The position numbers and the translations under genes are program-made. Below the pieces are notes generated by a model. It ran no database searches. It was not told the DNA's origin and worked only from the letters and a program-made list of their open reading frames with translations. From contig OY856186.1 in NCBI GenBank assembly GCA_963693315.1, forward strand, positions 284,104,492 to 284,168,491: DNA of 64,000 bases, read 5' to 3'. Of the stretch, positions 46,690 through 59,129 are shown piece after piece. The DNA comes from Diogma glabrata (lineage: Eukaryota > Arthropoda > Insecta > Diptera > Cylindrotomidae). The first letter of the stretch is position 1. Each line of letters opens with the position of its first letter.

Positions 46690-47925
46690 TATGTTATATT
46701 ATAATTTATCTCAAAAATAAACAAATTTACACTTTAAACTTATCAAACAAAACCTAAGAGATTCACAGTTGTTTTCTCTTAATTTCTTTTTAAATATTTT
46801 AATACACACACATTTTGATGGATGAAGTACAAAAGAATATAAAAAATAAAATCGAGTTATCTGAAAAGAAAATTAAAGAAAATTTGTTTAATTAATAATT
46901 CATACAAAACTTTACTAATTTAAAAAAGGAAAATGAAAAACAAGAAAAATTTCAAATAATATTTTTTTTTGCTTGTTTACGTCTTTTTGCTTATCTGACG
47001 CCAGTTTTTATCGATTTGTTTTTTGGTTTCCAATTTTTTTCTCTCCATTCATGAAAATTATTGGGTTTAATTTATGTTATAACGTTGACCGAAAAAGATA
47101 AGACAGAATTATAGGAATTAAAAAGAGTATTAGTGACCGTAAATTTAAATATGAAATGAGGTAATATAATGTTTTTAGTTTGTTTGTGTATGACTAAAAA
47201 GGAAGATCAAATATTTCATTCTCAAACACAGAACATATTCGATTTATGACGCAAGATCTAAATAACCAAGAAAGAAATAACCTTTAATATAAATATCTAC
47301 CAAAACTTAAAACAGTTTTTCAAAACATTAACTGTAAAACAATTTGTCATAAAAACCCAATTATTATCATTGTGTCAAAAGAAAATTATCTAATTATCTA
47401 CTCAAAAAACGCAATGCCACCCACAATAAGACATAAGAAATTATATTTTTTGTTTGTTTTCTTTCATCAAAACGAATAAAACAAAAATACTTTGACATCC
47501 AAAAATTAAATCCAAAAAGAAAACAAAAGTCATTCAAATGACGTCAATGAACACCATTAGAAGAGAAATGGAAAATGATTGATTTCCCAACCAAAAACAA
47601 AGAATAAGAATAAGACGAGGCGAACAATGTTTTTTTTGTTTTAAGGTAGAATTGGTGTCGTTAATTTTTGTAATAGATTTTATAGGAGTAGACTGGTTTG
47701 AAACAGATTCAGCTGATAGTTATATTCAAAGATTAAAAACAGAGTTATTATACCACTAATTCATAAAAGAAAATTTTACGAACAGTTTATTACTTTATTA
47801 AGTTTAATATCTAATATCTCTTATTCAAGTAATATCTCTTTTTCAAGTCTAAACAAAATTTAGGATTTTTTTTGTAATTCACTAGACTTGAATTTTAATT
47901 CGTTTTGAATTTGAATACATATTGA
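46690..47925. other. AT-rich stretch, no gene recognised
   Basis: If the exon at 46585-46667 is real, the first part would be its 5' UTR or promoter; no promoter motif stands out. Confidence 0.3.
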
Positions 47926-47929
47926 ATTT

Positions 47930-48045
47930 TTTTTAAGGATTTTTGCGAGCAATTAAACTCAAGTAAATAAGGAAATAATTTGAATTTTTCAATTGGAAAG
48001 TATAATTTTTATTTTTCTCGAAGAAATACTTCAGATAAAAAACAT
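47930..48045 (-). repeat. Interspersed repeat R1, copy 3
   Basis: 'aattaaactcaagtaaataa' and 'tttgaatttttcaatt' match 17660-17760 in reverse complement and 1041-1130 directly. Confidence 0.55.
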
Positions 48046-48336
48046 CAAAAATGTAAATTTTAGTTCGTGAAAATGGTGCAGTTTGCAGTTTAATAGTCAA
48101 AACTATCTACTCACTCACTACAAAAAGGAGTGATAACAGGATACATTTTCAAATAAATAGCTGTTCTACATAATTCGAAATACTTTTGTTACTCGGACTA
48201 GACGTTAGAACAAACAAACTAACAAATAAAAGCCTACCATTCTCAGTCCGACTTCTCTCGATGCAACCCATTGTACAAATATCGTATCCCACATTTTCAT
48301 TCGAATAGATATAAATAATAGTACATTATATAACAA

Positions 48337-48435
48337 GGTTGAGAAGTAGGCTATTATTGACCGAGAACTTTTAGATCCTGAGGCGCGTAGCGCCGAGGGA
48401 TATAATGTTCGAGGTCTATATTAGTCTTCTCAACC
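48337..48435. repeat. Palindrome with about 30-bp arms
   Basis: 'ggttgagaagtaggct' faces 'agtcttctcaacc', around 'gaggcgcgtagcgccgaggg'. Confidence 0.75.
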
Positions 48436-48439
48436 GAGG

Positions 48440-49080
48440 TATACATAGAATTTTTTTAACTACTAACACTAATTATCATATTTGCTTTCATTAGATATTT
48501 ATATTAGTCATTTTCCATTTCAATTTTTAAATATCTTAAAATATCAAGTAGTCTGGAAGTTTAGTTTCATACAAATAAAACGAAACAAAGCAATGCAATT
48601 ATTATTTGTTTGTGTTTTCTTGTCCATTTCAATCAAAAATAAAAAAAAATTGGTCATTATTAACCTAGGTAATTGTTTGTTATTATTATTGACCAGCTTT
48701 AGAAAAATTACTTCTCATTGGGGCGTTCGAGTAAATAATGGCGATTTCTCAAGTTAGTAGTTAAAAAAATTTATTATTTTGTACTTTTACTAAAAACTGT
48801 TGTTTTAATAACTAGTTAGTTGAATTCGTTTTATTTTAATTTCAAATCCGAGTAACAAAGGGAGTATTTTCACGAACTAAAATTTGCTTTTTCGTTGATT
48901 TCGATTGATTGAATTATTCTCAATTTTTCTGCATTCATGGGATTGGTAACCATGGTAGCTAGAAAGGAATTTAATTTAACAAAGACTAATGTATTACCAT
49001 AGGTATTATTGTTAAAGAACTCTAAACTTATAATCAAAGAGTCCTTTGGAGAATGTCATATTTTAATTTAATATTATTTT
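48440..49080. other. AT-rich stretch, no gene recognised
   Basis: A 91-codon frame lies here but its composition follows the base bias. Confidence 0.35.
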
Positions 49081-49082
49081 TT

Positions 49083-51040
49083 TTTTGAAGTAAAACTTCT
49101 TTAGGCGCGTTATGAGAATTTTGCAACGGAAGTACAAAAAATGAATATAATATTCGGCAAATATACGATACAATCCGATTATGACACACATATTTTAAAT
49201 ATTCACTGGTTTTTGGTGCATTATATAGATATAGTTCATATTTTTCGATGCTTAAAAATTTAACAGAAATTCAATTCAAAAAACATAATTTTGAATTAAA
49301 TTTAATGATTTTCAATCCGAATTTTTGGAGTATTTTCATTTAATTTAATATCAGTTTTCAAAATGTCTATGTCTACTCCATTTTTGTTTACAATGGATGC
49401 TTAGACTCGTAAATTAATAAAAATGACAGCATATTTGGCTTTTTTAAAGGCAGAGAAATAAGTTGTCGCAAATCTTGGTAAATGGCAAATATAATGAAAT
49501 ATAAGATGACAAAAAGCACCGTTTTACAATTTGAGCAAAATCGAATAACTGGTTCACGAATGGAAGCATGTTTGGTGGATCTTTTTGTATGGTCAAGTGA
49601 TTCATTTGTTCATTTGTTATTATATTTTTTATTCACTTATGCAGTCTCGTACTAAATGTTCTGTGAGTTGGGTGTGTCGATTGTAGATGGTGGTCATTGT
49701 GGTCATGGTGGCCATGGTGGTCATGGTGGTCATGGTAGTCATGGTTGTAATAGTGGTCATGGTGGTCATAGTGGTAATGGTGATCACGGTGTTTACGGTG
49801 GTCATGGTGGTCACGGTGGTCACAGTGGTCATAGTGGTCATGGTGTTCATTGTGGTCATGGTGGTCTTGGTAGTCATGGTGATCATGGTGATCATGGTGG
49901 TCATGGTGGTCATAGTGGTCATGGTGGTTATGGTGGTCATGGTGGTCACGGTGGTCATGGTGCTCACGGTGGTAATGATGGTCATGTTGGTCATGGCGGT
50001 CATGGTGGTCATGGTGGTCAAGGTGGTCATGGTGGTCATGGTGGTCATGGTTGTCATAGTGGTTATGGCGATAATGGTGGTCATGGTGGTCATGGTGTTC
50101 ACGGTGGTCATGGCGGTCATGGTAGTCATGGTGGTCATGGTGGTCACGGTGGTCATGGGGTTTATGGTGGTCATGGTGGTCATGGTGGTCATAGTGGTCA
50201 TGGTGGTCATGGTGGTCACGGTTTTCATGGTGGTCATGGTGTTCACAGTGGTCATGATGGTCATGGTGTTCACGGTGGTCATGATGTTCAATGTTCATGT
50301 TGGTCATGGCGGTCATGGTAGTCATGGTGATCAAAGTGGTCATGGTAGTCATGGTGGTAATGGTGGTGACGGTGGTCATGGTGGTCATGGTGTTCACGGT
50401 GGTCATGATGGTCATGGTGGTGTAACGGTGGTCATGGTGGTCATGGTGTTAAGAGTTTGCATCCCGGGCTTTCTCGGGCGGGAAAAATTATTTGTGTTGA
50501 TTAAATTTGTATTTTTAAATAGAAAAATGAGTGCGTGTAATCTTTGCACGCGGTTAAAATAAATTTCTATGGCTACTGTGGCAGATATTAATAAAAAGAT
50601 GAAATATAAAATAAATACGTCATATTGCAGTTTAGAGTTGCATTTCTTGATAATATAATTTACTGTGTAATAAAAAGCAATATTTACAAAATGTATTACA
50701 AAGTCACTTCAATTATTAGCATAATTGAAATATGAAATTAGAGGTTTATGACAAATTTGCTAAATTTATTGAAAAATGTATCAATTGTTTACCAATTGTT
50801 AAATTAACAATGTATTCATGACATGTATTCATCGTGAAATTTAATCTGTAATACGTTGTAAGACTTTGTAAAACATGTAAATATGGCTTTTTATTACACA
50901 TTGTTGTAATTTATATTATCAAGAATACTAGAAAGAAACTCTAAATTTCAATATGACATATCTATTTTATTTTATATTTAATATTTTTAGTAATACCTGC
51001 TACAGTGGCCAAAGAAGTTTTACTTCAACAGCGTGTAAAG
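49083..51040 (+). mobile_element. R6 non-autonomous element with minisatellite, copy 1
   Basis: The ends are inverted: 'gaagtaaaacttctttaggc' at 49088 and 'gccaaagaagttttacttc' ending near 51026. Inside are a (GGTCATGGT)n minisatellite and about 600 bases of unique sequence, both also found in reverse complement at 56150-57785. Each terminus contains the palindrome GAAGTAAAACTTC. No coding capacity. A minisatellite core with palindromic ends also occurs in Helentron-like (HINE) elements, so the class is open. Confidence 0.72.
49687..50447 (+). repeat. (GGTCATGGT)n minisatellite, about 760 bp
   Basis: A 9-bp unit repeated about 80 times with G/C/A variants such as GGTCACGGT and GGTCATAGT. Six frames are open or nearly open (Gly-His, Met-Val-Val, Met-Thr-Thr, His-Asp-His), which is an artefact of the period being divisible by three. 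Confidence 0.97.
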
Positions 51041-51064
51041 ATTACGCACTTCATTTTCATTCTT

Positions 51065-51145
51065 TGTAAAACTGTTCATGGTTAAACAACTATAAATAAA
51101 TTCACTGTATTTAACCGATTCTTTCTCTGGACTGGATAACTCAAT
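51065..51145 (+). repeat. 5' LTR-like end of copia element
   Basis: TGTAAAACTG...ATAACTCA, about 80 bases, matches 54119-54235 in the same orientation apart from an insertion in the latter. Short for an LTR, so it may be internally deleted. It begins directly after repeat R6 copy 1. Confidence 0.6.
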
Positions 51146-51148
51146 AGG

Positions 51149-51161
51149 TTATGGGCCCAGA
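51149..51161 (+). promoter_or_regulatory. Primer-binding site of copia element
   Basis: 'ggttatgggccca' directly after the LTR-like end is the style of primer site I know from insect copia elements, where an initiator-Met tRNA primes reverse transcription. Confidence 0.5.
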
Positions 51162-51169
51162 GTTCGATA

Positions 51170-54085
51170 TGGAAGAACAAAACAGTTGTATACCAGATCT
51201 GCGGCGGCGATTATTCAGTATGGAGGTTTCGATTAATGGCTCTTTTAAGAAAGAAGGCTTTACTCAAAAACGTTGAAGATTCTTGTGAAGAAAATCCACC
51301 GACTAGCGATTGGGATACTAAAGATGCGAAGGCGATGAATTCCATAATTAGAGCATTGGTAGATTCGCATGTAGACTATGTCAGGGACAAGCAAACAGCA
51401 TTTGATATGATGGCTGGTTTAAATGACGTGTTCGAGAGAAAATCTATTGGGACGAAGCTTTATTTAAAGAAGAAGTTATTGATGATGCAGTGCAAGGAAG
51501 AAACCCCGTTGGCCACCTATTTCAAAGGATGGTAATCTGAAATGGATGGTAATCTTTCCGAAGAACTAGATTTCTGTGACTGTTGTGTGATTTCGAAACA
51601 AACAAGAATAAGTTTCAAGAATTTCAGAGTTCAAGCTTCAAGACCGCTTGAATTAATCCATTCCGATGTTTGTGGACCGTCGAATTTTAGTGTTTATGAT
51701 GGATCCTGATCCTTCGCTACGTTCATAGATGATTTTACTCACATGGTGGCGACTTATCTTCTGAAAAGCAAATCTCAAGTTTTTTCCTGTTTCCGTCTAT
51801 ACAAGGCTATGGCAGAGACGCACCATTCTGTGAAGATAGCAAGACTTCGGTGCGATAACGGTGGAGAATACAAGTCCAAGTATTTCAAGGCTTTTTGTCA
51901 AGAAGAAGGCATTGTTTTGGAATATACAAACCCCTTTACTCCTGAGTTGAATGGCCTTTCAGAACGTATGAATAGAACTCTTCTTGACAAGGCGAAGACA
52001 ATGTTGACGGAATCTGAATTGCTTAAAGGTTTATGGGATGAAGCAATTTTTACAGCTACTTATTTGACAAATCGTAGCCCAACTTCATCAGTGGAAGGTA
52101 TGACCCCTTACGAAAAGTGGTATGGTTCTAAGCCCAATCTTGAAAAGTTTCGTATCTTTGGATGTAGAGCTTTTGTACACATTCCGAAATGCCAGAGGAA
52201 TAATTTCGATGGAAATTCTTACGAATGTGTGATGGTAGGTTACGAGAAGAACGGTTACAAGCTTTGGAATAGAGCTATGAACAAGATCGTTAATTCAAGA
52301 GACGTACCTTTCGATGAAAAGAAGAGGTTTACTTGCAAGATTCAGTGTGATGACGATTTGGATGGGTGTAGTTCTAAAAATGTCATCACTGAGGATGTTT
52401 CGGTTTCCAAGAGTAGCTCAGATCCTGTCGATATTGAAGAGGAGTTCCATAGTTCTGAAGATTGTTCTAAACATGTTTCATTTCAACCAATTGAGAATTC
52501 TTCTGAAAGCAATGAAAATCGATATCCAAAAAGAATCTGAAAAATTCCTGCAAGGTATCGGGATGATGTTCATTACTGCTGAAGCTGAAAGCGACTACAT
52601 TGGAGCTGCTTATAATGTGTGCTGTGATATTCCTGTAAAAACATAAGCGGAATGCAAACGAAAATGACTGGAGAATGACTGTGACGGATGAAATCAACTC
52701 AATTGAACTGAAAAATGGTTGGTCAGTTGTAGAGAAGCCATCGAAAGCTAAACTCATTGGAACTCGCTGGGTATTCACTATGAAGATTGGAGCAGACACC
52801 AAGTTCAAGGCGAGGCTTATGGCGAAAGGATTCATGCAAAGGGAAGACGTTGACTACGTTGACTTCCTACTATAAGAGTTTTGTTGGCTATAGGAGTACA
52901 AAAGAAGTTCACGTTTTACCAAATGGTCGTCAAAAACAGCGTTTCTACATGGCTACATCGAAAAAGTAGTGTGTCTGTATGTTCCTGATTGTGTCAAAGT
53001 TCCTGAAGGATGTGTGCTGAAACTGAATCGTTCCTTGTAGGGCCTGCAGCAGAGTCAAAGATGTTGGAACACCCGTTTCAACGACTTCATCACTAGTGTT
53101 GGTTACACACAATCTTCGGCTGATTATTGTCTTTACTACAAGACTGAAGGGGGCAAGATAGTCTACTTATAGGGCTATTCTGACTGTCGTATTTAGAGTC
53201 GAACGACACGACAAAACGCAAACGGTATTCTGACAGTCGGTTCGATACGACAAATTTCGTTAAATACGACAAAGGCAAAAAAATTGATATTCTGAGAGTC
53301 GTACGACACGACTTGAAATGTCAAAAACAATCTATTTTTGTCGTAGTCATATACGCTACGACTCTCTAGAAAAATATTTAAATTTAAGAAATTTTTGTTT
53401 AAATTAAAGTAAAATGAAGAAATTAAAATAATATTTTGTTTTTGACACTACTTATAGTTCGCCAAATAAAGTATTGATTCAAACAAACATGGATGTGTAT
53501 AATCAAACTAAATTTTTATGGTTTATTTTGTTTGGAATTTAATAATAATAAATGAATAATTTAATATATGTAAATGATTTCTTTGCAATATATTAAATTA
53601 TAAATACTAATTCCTCCGTGTTACAAATACTAATTCCTCCGTGTATAATAATAACATTTTTACAATTTATTTCTATTTTAATATACAACATTTAATTTTA
53701 AAACACAAAAAATAATAGCTTTACACCAAAATAATTTTTATTATTAAATATTCAAACAAAAAATTCAAAATAAACAAAAGTTTTTGATTTTTGATAGATT
53801 TTATCTGTCAAATTACAATTTTCATTAGTGGTGAATAATATGGTGATGGTAAAAAATTTGTCGTTTCGTACGACTCACAGAATACCATTTTAGAGTTGGT
53901 ACGATACGAAATAATTTTTTGACGTTAGAAACGACACGACTATCAGAATAGCCCTATTAGTTTTGTATGTAAATGATATGCTGATTTGTGGAGACAACGA
54001 TGAAGAAATCAGTTACTTGAAGGAAGCTTTGTCATCTGAGTTTCAAATGAAGGACTTAGGAGAGATGAAAACGTTTTTGAATCAA
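51170..54085 (+). pseudogene. Ty1/copia retrotransposon polyprotein, decayed and interrupted
   Basis: Order is Gag, integrase, RT, as in Pseudoviridae-type elements. The Gag UBN2-like part lies at 51236-51535 (DSHVDYVRDKQTAFDMMAGL, KLLMMQC). Gag end and protease are deleted. Integrase spans 51575-52540 with a remnant zinc region (CDCCVISKQTR), IHSDVCGP (first Asp), FIDDFTHM, RCDNGGEYKS (second Asp) and LNGLSERMNRTL (Glu). RT begins at about 52675 (ELKNGWSVVEKP, GTRWVFTMKI, KARLMAKGFMQRE). The RT middle is partly deleted, then VPEGCVLKLNRSL and SADYCLYYKTEGGKIVYL run up to a MITE at 53170. RT resumes after it with LYVNDMLICGDND; the catalytic YVDD is YVND. Frame breaks near 52540, 52870 and 53040. 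RNase H is missing. Confidence 0.9.
53170..53956. mobile_element. 787-bp MITE with TTA target duplication
   Basis: TIRs TAGGGCTATTCTGA.TGTCG and complement. TTA lies on both outer sides (53167-53169 and 53957-53959), and the copia reading frame resumes exactly after the right copy. The inner parts repeat 'tattctga.agtcg' and 'cgtacgacacgac' several times in both senses, likely transposase-binding sites. The 3-bp TWA duplication fits PIF/Harbinger. Confidence 0.88.
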
Positions 54086-54118
54086 TATAACTCATGACAA
54101 AATAAATTTTTCATTCTA

Positions 54119-54235
54119 TGTAAAACTGTTCATGGTTAAACAACTATAAATAAATTCATTGTATTTAACCGATTCTGGGGGGGGGGGGGGAATCAATATA
54201 ACTGAGTTAATTGATTCTCTGGACTGGATAACTCG
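54119..54235 (+). repeat. 3' LTR-like end of copia element with poly-G insert
   Basis: Matches 51065-51145, but after 'ttaaccgattct' has 14 G's (54177-54190) and 'aatcaatataact' plus 'ttgattct' before the match resumes at 'ctggactggataactc'. Confidence 0.65.
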
Positions 54236-54239
54236 ATTA

Positions 54240-55435
54240 TTATAATTATAACAACCTTCAACACAACATATCGTGTTACCGGATCTTTGCAACATTTATC
54301 AACAAAATATATGAAAAAAATATTTAATTATTTATAACGAACAACAAAACATTTTTTACAAATTACAATAAATTATCATTAAGCTTGTAGAAAATATAGC
54401 AGAGCCACGTCGATATTGCAGTTTCTCTACATATTACGTCAAATTTATCTAACTCATAATTTACTATCTGATTGTTTTAAATTTATAAATAATTATTTCG
54501 GATTGATTTGACTTTCGAAGACATTATAGTTTTATTAGTTAGTGTATGTTAAATGGCCAACAATTACTACACTTTCATGATGAATTAAAACGATTTGACA
54601 ACTTGATTCGGAATAAGTACAAAGGGTTTACTAAGTCAAAAAAGTTGTATTGAAATAAGTTGTTTGTAAATAAAATATTTTTATTAAATTAATAAATTTA
54701 ATAATTGATTAATTAATTCAAACTGACTTAAATTGATCATATTTTAGAAAAAGTAAAACCCGAGTTTTTATTAGGCAACAACAGATATGGTAACCGATTT
54801 TTCTAATTTACAATAATCTACTGAATTGTTAATTCTACAAATTCTACTATACTCATCAAATAGTAACATCAGTGCCGTGATTCGAATCCTTTGGCAGACA
54901 CAATATTCATGCGAAATTAAAATTTCATCATTATTTACCTACTTAAGTTTAAGCATTTCTGTTTTTGAGTGAAAAGAAATCGACATAAACAAGTAATATA
55001 ATAGTATATTGTATAACGATTTTCAAGCACAGAATGATATTAATACTATGTGTACGAAAGCTTAAGACACGAGCATAGTTAGTGGTTTAAAATTATATGA
55101 GTAAGTATGCAAGGTTTCCTTTCATGTTTATTTACCGGAATGTTTCCAAGCAAATAGAATAACACAATGGTTTCTAGCCCGGGAGAAGATCACTATTTTA
55201 AAAGAAAATTAATAATTGATAACATAGCCTGATAATTAACCAAATTGAACATCCAAAGAAAATAATTGAATTAATTGACATTTGGCCACAATCTTAACAC
55301 TACCAAAAAAACTACAATTAAGGCTTGATAGCCAAGAAATAACTCAACTCAAGCAAAAAAAAAGAATCTTTTTAACAAACTAATCAAACTTTTTTTATAG
55401 TCAACACTTATCTTGAGCAAAGTCAAAAAAATATA
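54240..55435. other. AT-rich stretch with an R1 fragment, no gene recognised
   Basis: 54868-54955 matches 1182-1290 ('cagtgcc.tg.ttcg', 'aatttcatcattattta'). Nothing else identified. Confidence 0.4.
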
Positions 55436-55464
55436 CATATAAGGTTCTTCAAAATTCAATCAAT

Positions 55465-55880
55465 TATAGATATAGCAAATATATAACAGCTAAAACATCA
55501 TATTATAAAATACTTTATCAATTAATTCAGCATCAACACTTCTGCGCATGATCCATTTACTTTATTTTGGTTTCTGTTCAACAAACACAAAAAAGTATAT
55601 GGTTCATATAGAAAAACGAAAGACAATAATAAAAAATAATAACTGGTTACTCAACTGGTCATACAAACTTCGTTAAATGCTTTAAGATAAGAATTACAGT
55701 GAGCCGTCATAAATAGACAGCTATTATTTTATAAAACGATTTTAAGCTGTTTGTATTATGAACAAATAGGATTTATAGTATGTATAGGATTTATAGTATG
55801 AATATTGTCAGGCCTGTGTGATTTAGAGTTTAAAGGAAAATGTCTATTCAATAAACTTTTGTTGATCGTTTTAACTATTA
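55465..55880 (+). repeat. Interspersed repeat R5, copy 2
   Basis: Same orientation as 19080-19310, with about 180 extra bases in the middle. Confidence 0.6.
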
Positions 55881-56149
55881 TCATCCTGTACGAGTTTTAT
55901 ACTATAGTTTTTTTACCATCAAATAAATAAATTAGAAACATAAGAAATAATCGTCATAAAATAATCTTTTAACCGTAGCGGACGAGACTCATTAAAGCTT
56001 ATAAATGAATTTGAGTTGGATATTTTTCTTAACTTTATTCTGAGGAATTGCTAGCATGGTATTATTTTTGGCTATTACTTGTTGCTTCATAATAAAAATC
56101 TGATGGTCATAACTTTTAGAAAAAAACAGAAAAAGTATTTGAAATAATT

Positions 56150-57785
56150 GGAAAAAAATGAAGTGAGTAATCTTTACACGCTGTTGAAGTAAAACTTCTT
56201 TGGCCACTGCGGCAGGTATTACTAAAAATATTAAATATAAAATAAAATAGATATATCATATTGAAATTTAGAGTTTCTTTCTAATATTCTTGATAATATA
56301 ATTTGCAACAATGTGTAATAAAAAGCCATATTTACATGTTTTTCAAAGTCTTACAACGTATTACAAATTAAATTTCACGATGAATGCATGTCCACTTAAT
56401 TTAACAATTGGTACAACAATTGATGCATTTTTCAAAAAATTTAGCAAATTTAGCAAATTGCAACCTCTAATTTCATATTTCAATGATGTTAATAATTGAA
56501 TTGACTTTGTAACACATTATGTAAATATTACTTTTTATTACACATGCTGCAAATTATATTATCATGAAATGCAACTCTAAATTGCAATATGACATATTTA
56601 TTTTATATTTCATCTTTTTATTAATACCTGCCACAGTAGCCAAAGAAATTTATTTCAACCGCGTGCAAAGATTACACCACTCATTTTTCTATTTAACAAA
56701 ACAAATTTAATCAACACAAATATTTTTTCCCGCCCGGGAAAGCCCAGGATGTCAAATCTAAACACCATGACCACCGTGACACCACCACGACCATCATGAC
56801 CACCATGAACACCATGACCACCATTACCATCATGACCGCCATGAACAATATGACCATCATGACCACCGTGAACACCATGACCATCATAACCACCGTGACC
56901 ACTATGACCACTATGACTACCGTGACCACCATGACCACCGTGACCACCATAATCAACATGAACACCATAACTACCATGACCACCGTGACCACCGTGACCA
57001 CCATTACCACCATGACCACTATAACCACCATGACCACCATGACCAGCGTGAACACCATGACCCCCATGACCACCGTAACCACCATGACCATCGTGACCAC
57101 CATAACCACCATAGCCACCATGACCACCATGACCACAATGAACACAATGACCACCGTAACCACCATGACCGCCATAACCACTGTGAACACCGTGATCACC
57201 ATTACCACTATGACCACCATGACCACTATTACCACCATGACTACCATGACCACAATGACTACTATAACCAGCCCTAAAGAAGTTTTACTTCAAAAAACTA
57301 AAACAATTCAAAATATAAATTTAAAAAATTACGAAACTCAATAAAATATTACGAATATTATATTATTAGATATTTAAATCTAAGATCGACACGTCCAAGT
57401 CATTTAACGTTTAATACGATACTGAATAAGCGTATACAAAATACAATACACATAATCGAATTGTCGCATACTGGCCGAACATAATATTCGTTTGCCTTTT
57501 TAACTTCTAGTTTCTTTTTTATTTTATTGTGTTTAAATTTCTACTTAAGTTTTTTTGGAATTGTGTGCATGTATATGTTTAAAATTCAAAATCAGACTGT
57601 AGTATGATAGAGATGAATATATATGGTTATATATCTGTTCAAATGACTACTTCCGACATTTATATGTCGACATTTATATATGTGTCATAATTGAATTGTA
57701 TCGTATATTTGCCGAATATTATATTCGTTTTTTCATCTTCCGTTGCAAAATTCTTAAAACGCGCCTAAAGAAGTTTTACTTCAAA
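56150..57785 (-). mobile_element. R6 non-autonomous element with minisatellite, copy 2
   Basis: Reverse complement of copy 1 over the 600-base unique part (56165-56760 against 50455-51050), the minisatellite, and the outer end (57680-57785 against 49083-49190). An extra 'ctaaagaagttttacttc' sits at 57275, at the minisatellite edge. By eye the unique parts differ at about one base in ten. Confidence 0.72.
56763..57270 (-). repeat. (ACCATGACC)n minisatellite, about 500 bp
   Basis: Reverse-complement array of the 9-bp unit at 49687-50447. Long Met-Thr-Thr and Met-Val-Val frames are artefacts. Confidence 0.97.
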
Positions 57786-57789
57786 AATT

Positions 57790-58675
57790 GTTTGCTCTAT
57801 CTTGCCTCGTTATGCATATGTTTTGTCTTTGCTAAAATTTGATTAGTTTTTCGTGCTAACTGTTGTCACGGTCATACTGAATTGCTTACTATTGCATTAC
57901 GCACTAGTGAGTAATAAATATATTATATCATAATAAATAAATAATAATGAAATTCGGTTTAGATTTACTCTGGTGTGTATTATTTTACGTTTGATTTTAA
58001 TTTTGATATTCAATTTTCAATTTTTGATTTAATTTTCAATCATGGCTTTTAAATGTTAATCTATGGACTGTTAGGAATCGACAAAATTTTTAAAATTTTG
58101 TGGGTTAAAACCCTTGGCTATATTTAGTTTTGACTGACGTACTAAAAGAAAATTTATAATAGCCAGTTAATACTTCTGGGGGGACATACTATGCTTTCTG
58201 AAAAGAAATGGAGTTTAAAAACAAAACTCAAATAAATTGGAACTATAAGATCCTCTTTCTAATCGGATGTAATAAAAAAATTTAATAATTGATAGTACTT
58301 ATAGTTTGTGAAAAAATCGATTATGTAGAAATTCGGGCACCGAAGTCTCATCAATGGGGTACTGTTTTTACTTTTTCAAAGTACGGAACTCTAAAAACAA
58401 AACCGACATGTTTTAGTTAACATAAGATTTTAATGAAGATAATAAGTTACCAGGGGTGCTATTTTCAAAACTTCAAGTATGCTTTATAATCGAAATTGTA
58501 TGCAATCACAAAAAATTGGTATTTTGGGTAACACAAACACGACTACTTTTTAATCGTTTTATAACTACTGGGTAAAAACCAATCGTAATGAAAAAAGTAT
58601 ACGATTAGCTGTCAGTTTCAAAATATTAACAAGAATTTTGGATGAAAATAATAGTATATTACATACCTAGCGCTG
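57790..58675. other. AT-rich stretch, no gene recognised
   Basis: No coding or repeat structure identified. Confidence 0.35.
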
Positions 58676-58679
58676 TAAA

Positions 58680-59125
58680 TAGCATTTTATATGCGAGGCA
58701 AAATATTGCGCACGAGACGCGTAGCGGCGAGTGCAGTACCTTCACGAGCATGGAAAATGGTTTGCAGCTCGAGGTTTGTTATATACTTTTTCTACGACTT
58801 TGTTTTAATGCCCAAACGCGTATAATTACTTGAAAAAATTAACTACTAATTGTAAATTAAATGCAAATAGTTTACAAATTGTGGTAGGCTTTGCATTATT
58901 CTGTGTCAAAATGAATTGAAATATTTAATTTTTAAAAATCAAATTTTTCTTTAATTAAAAATTTTTCTTTTGATTAAAAGTGTTAGGTAATATATATATG
59001 AAAATACATTACGTAACTCTTTTTTTCTCATTACGTTACACTTTTTGTAATAATCAATTTACATGTCATGGATAGTGTGATGTAATTCATAATTTAATGT
59101 GATAGGAGTAGAATAACATATTTTG
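58680..59125 (-). repeat. Interspersed repeat R4, copy 2
   Basis: Reverse complement of 10745-11440 without the tRNA-like insert. Contains 'gcgcacgagacgcgtagcgg' near 58710. The 63-codon frame is non-coding. Confidence 0.65.
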
Positions 59126-59129
59126 TACT

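Noticed and set aside
48482..48757. 91-codon frame
   Set aside because: Composition follows the AT bias (Ile, Leu, Lys, Phe), no recognisable features.
49687..50447. CRISPR array
   Set aside because: Short tandem unit without unique spacers; the host is a eukaryote.
49629..50562. Four frames of 220-291 codons rich in Gly-His, Val-Met or Thr-Met
   Set aside because: The 9-bp minisatellite has a period divisible by three, so any frame without a stop stays open; no start context, domain or conservation signal.
56711..57344. Two 180-codon frames of Met-Val-Val and Met-Thr-Thr
   Set aside because: Same minisatellite in reverse orientation.
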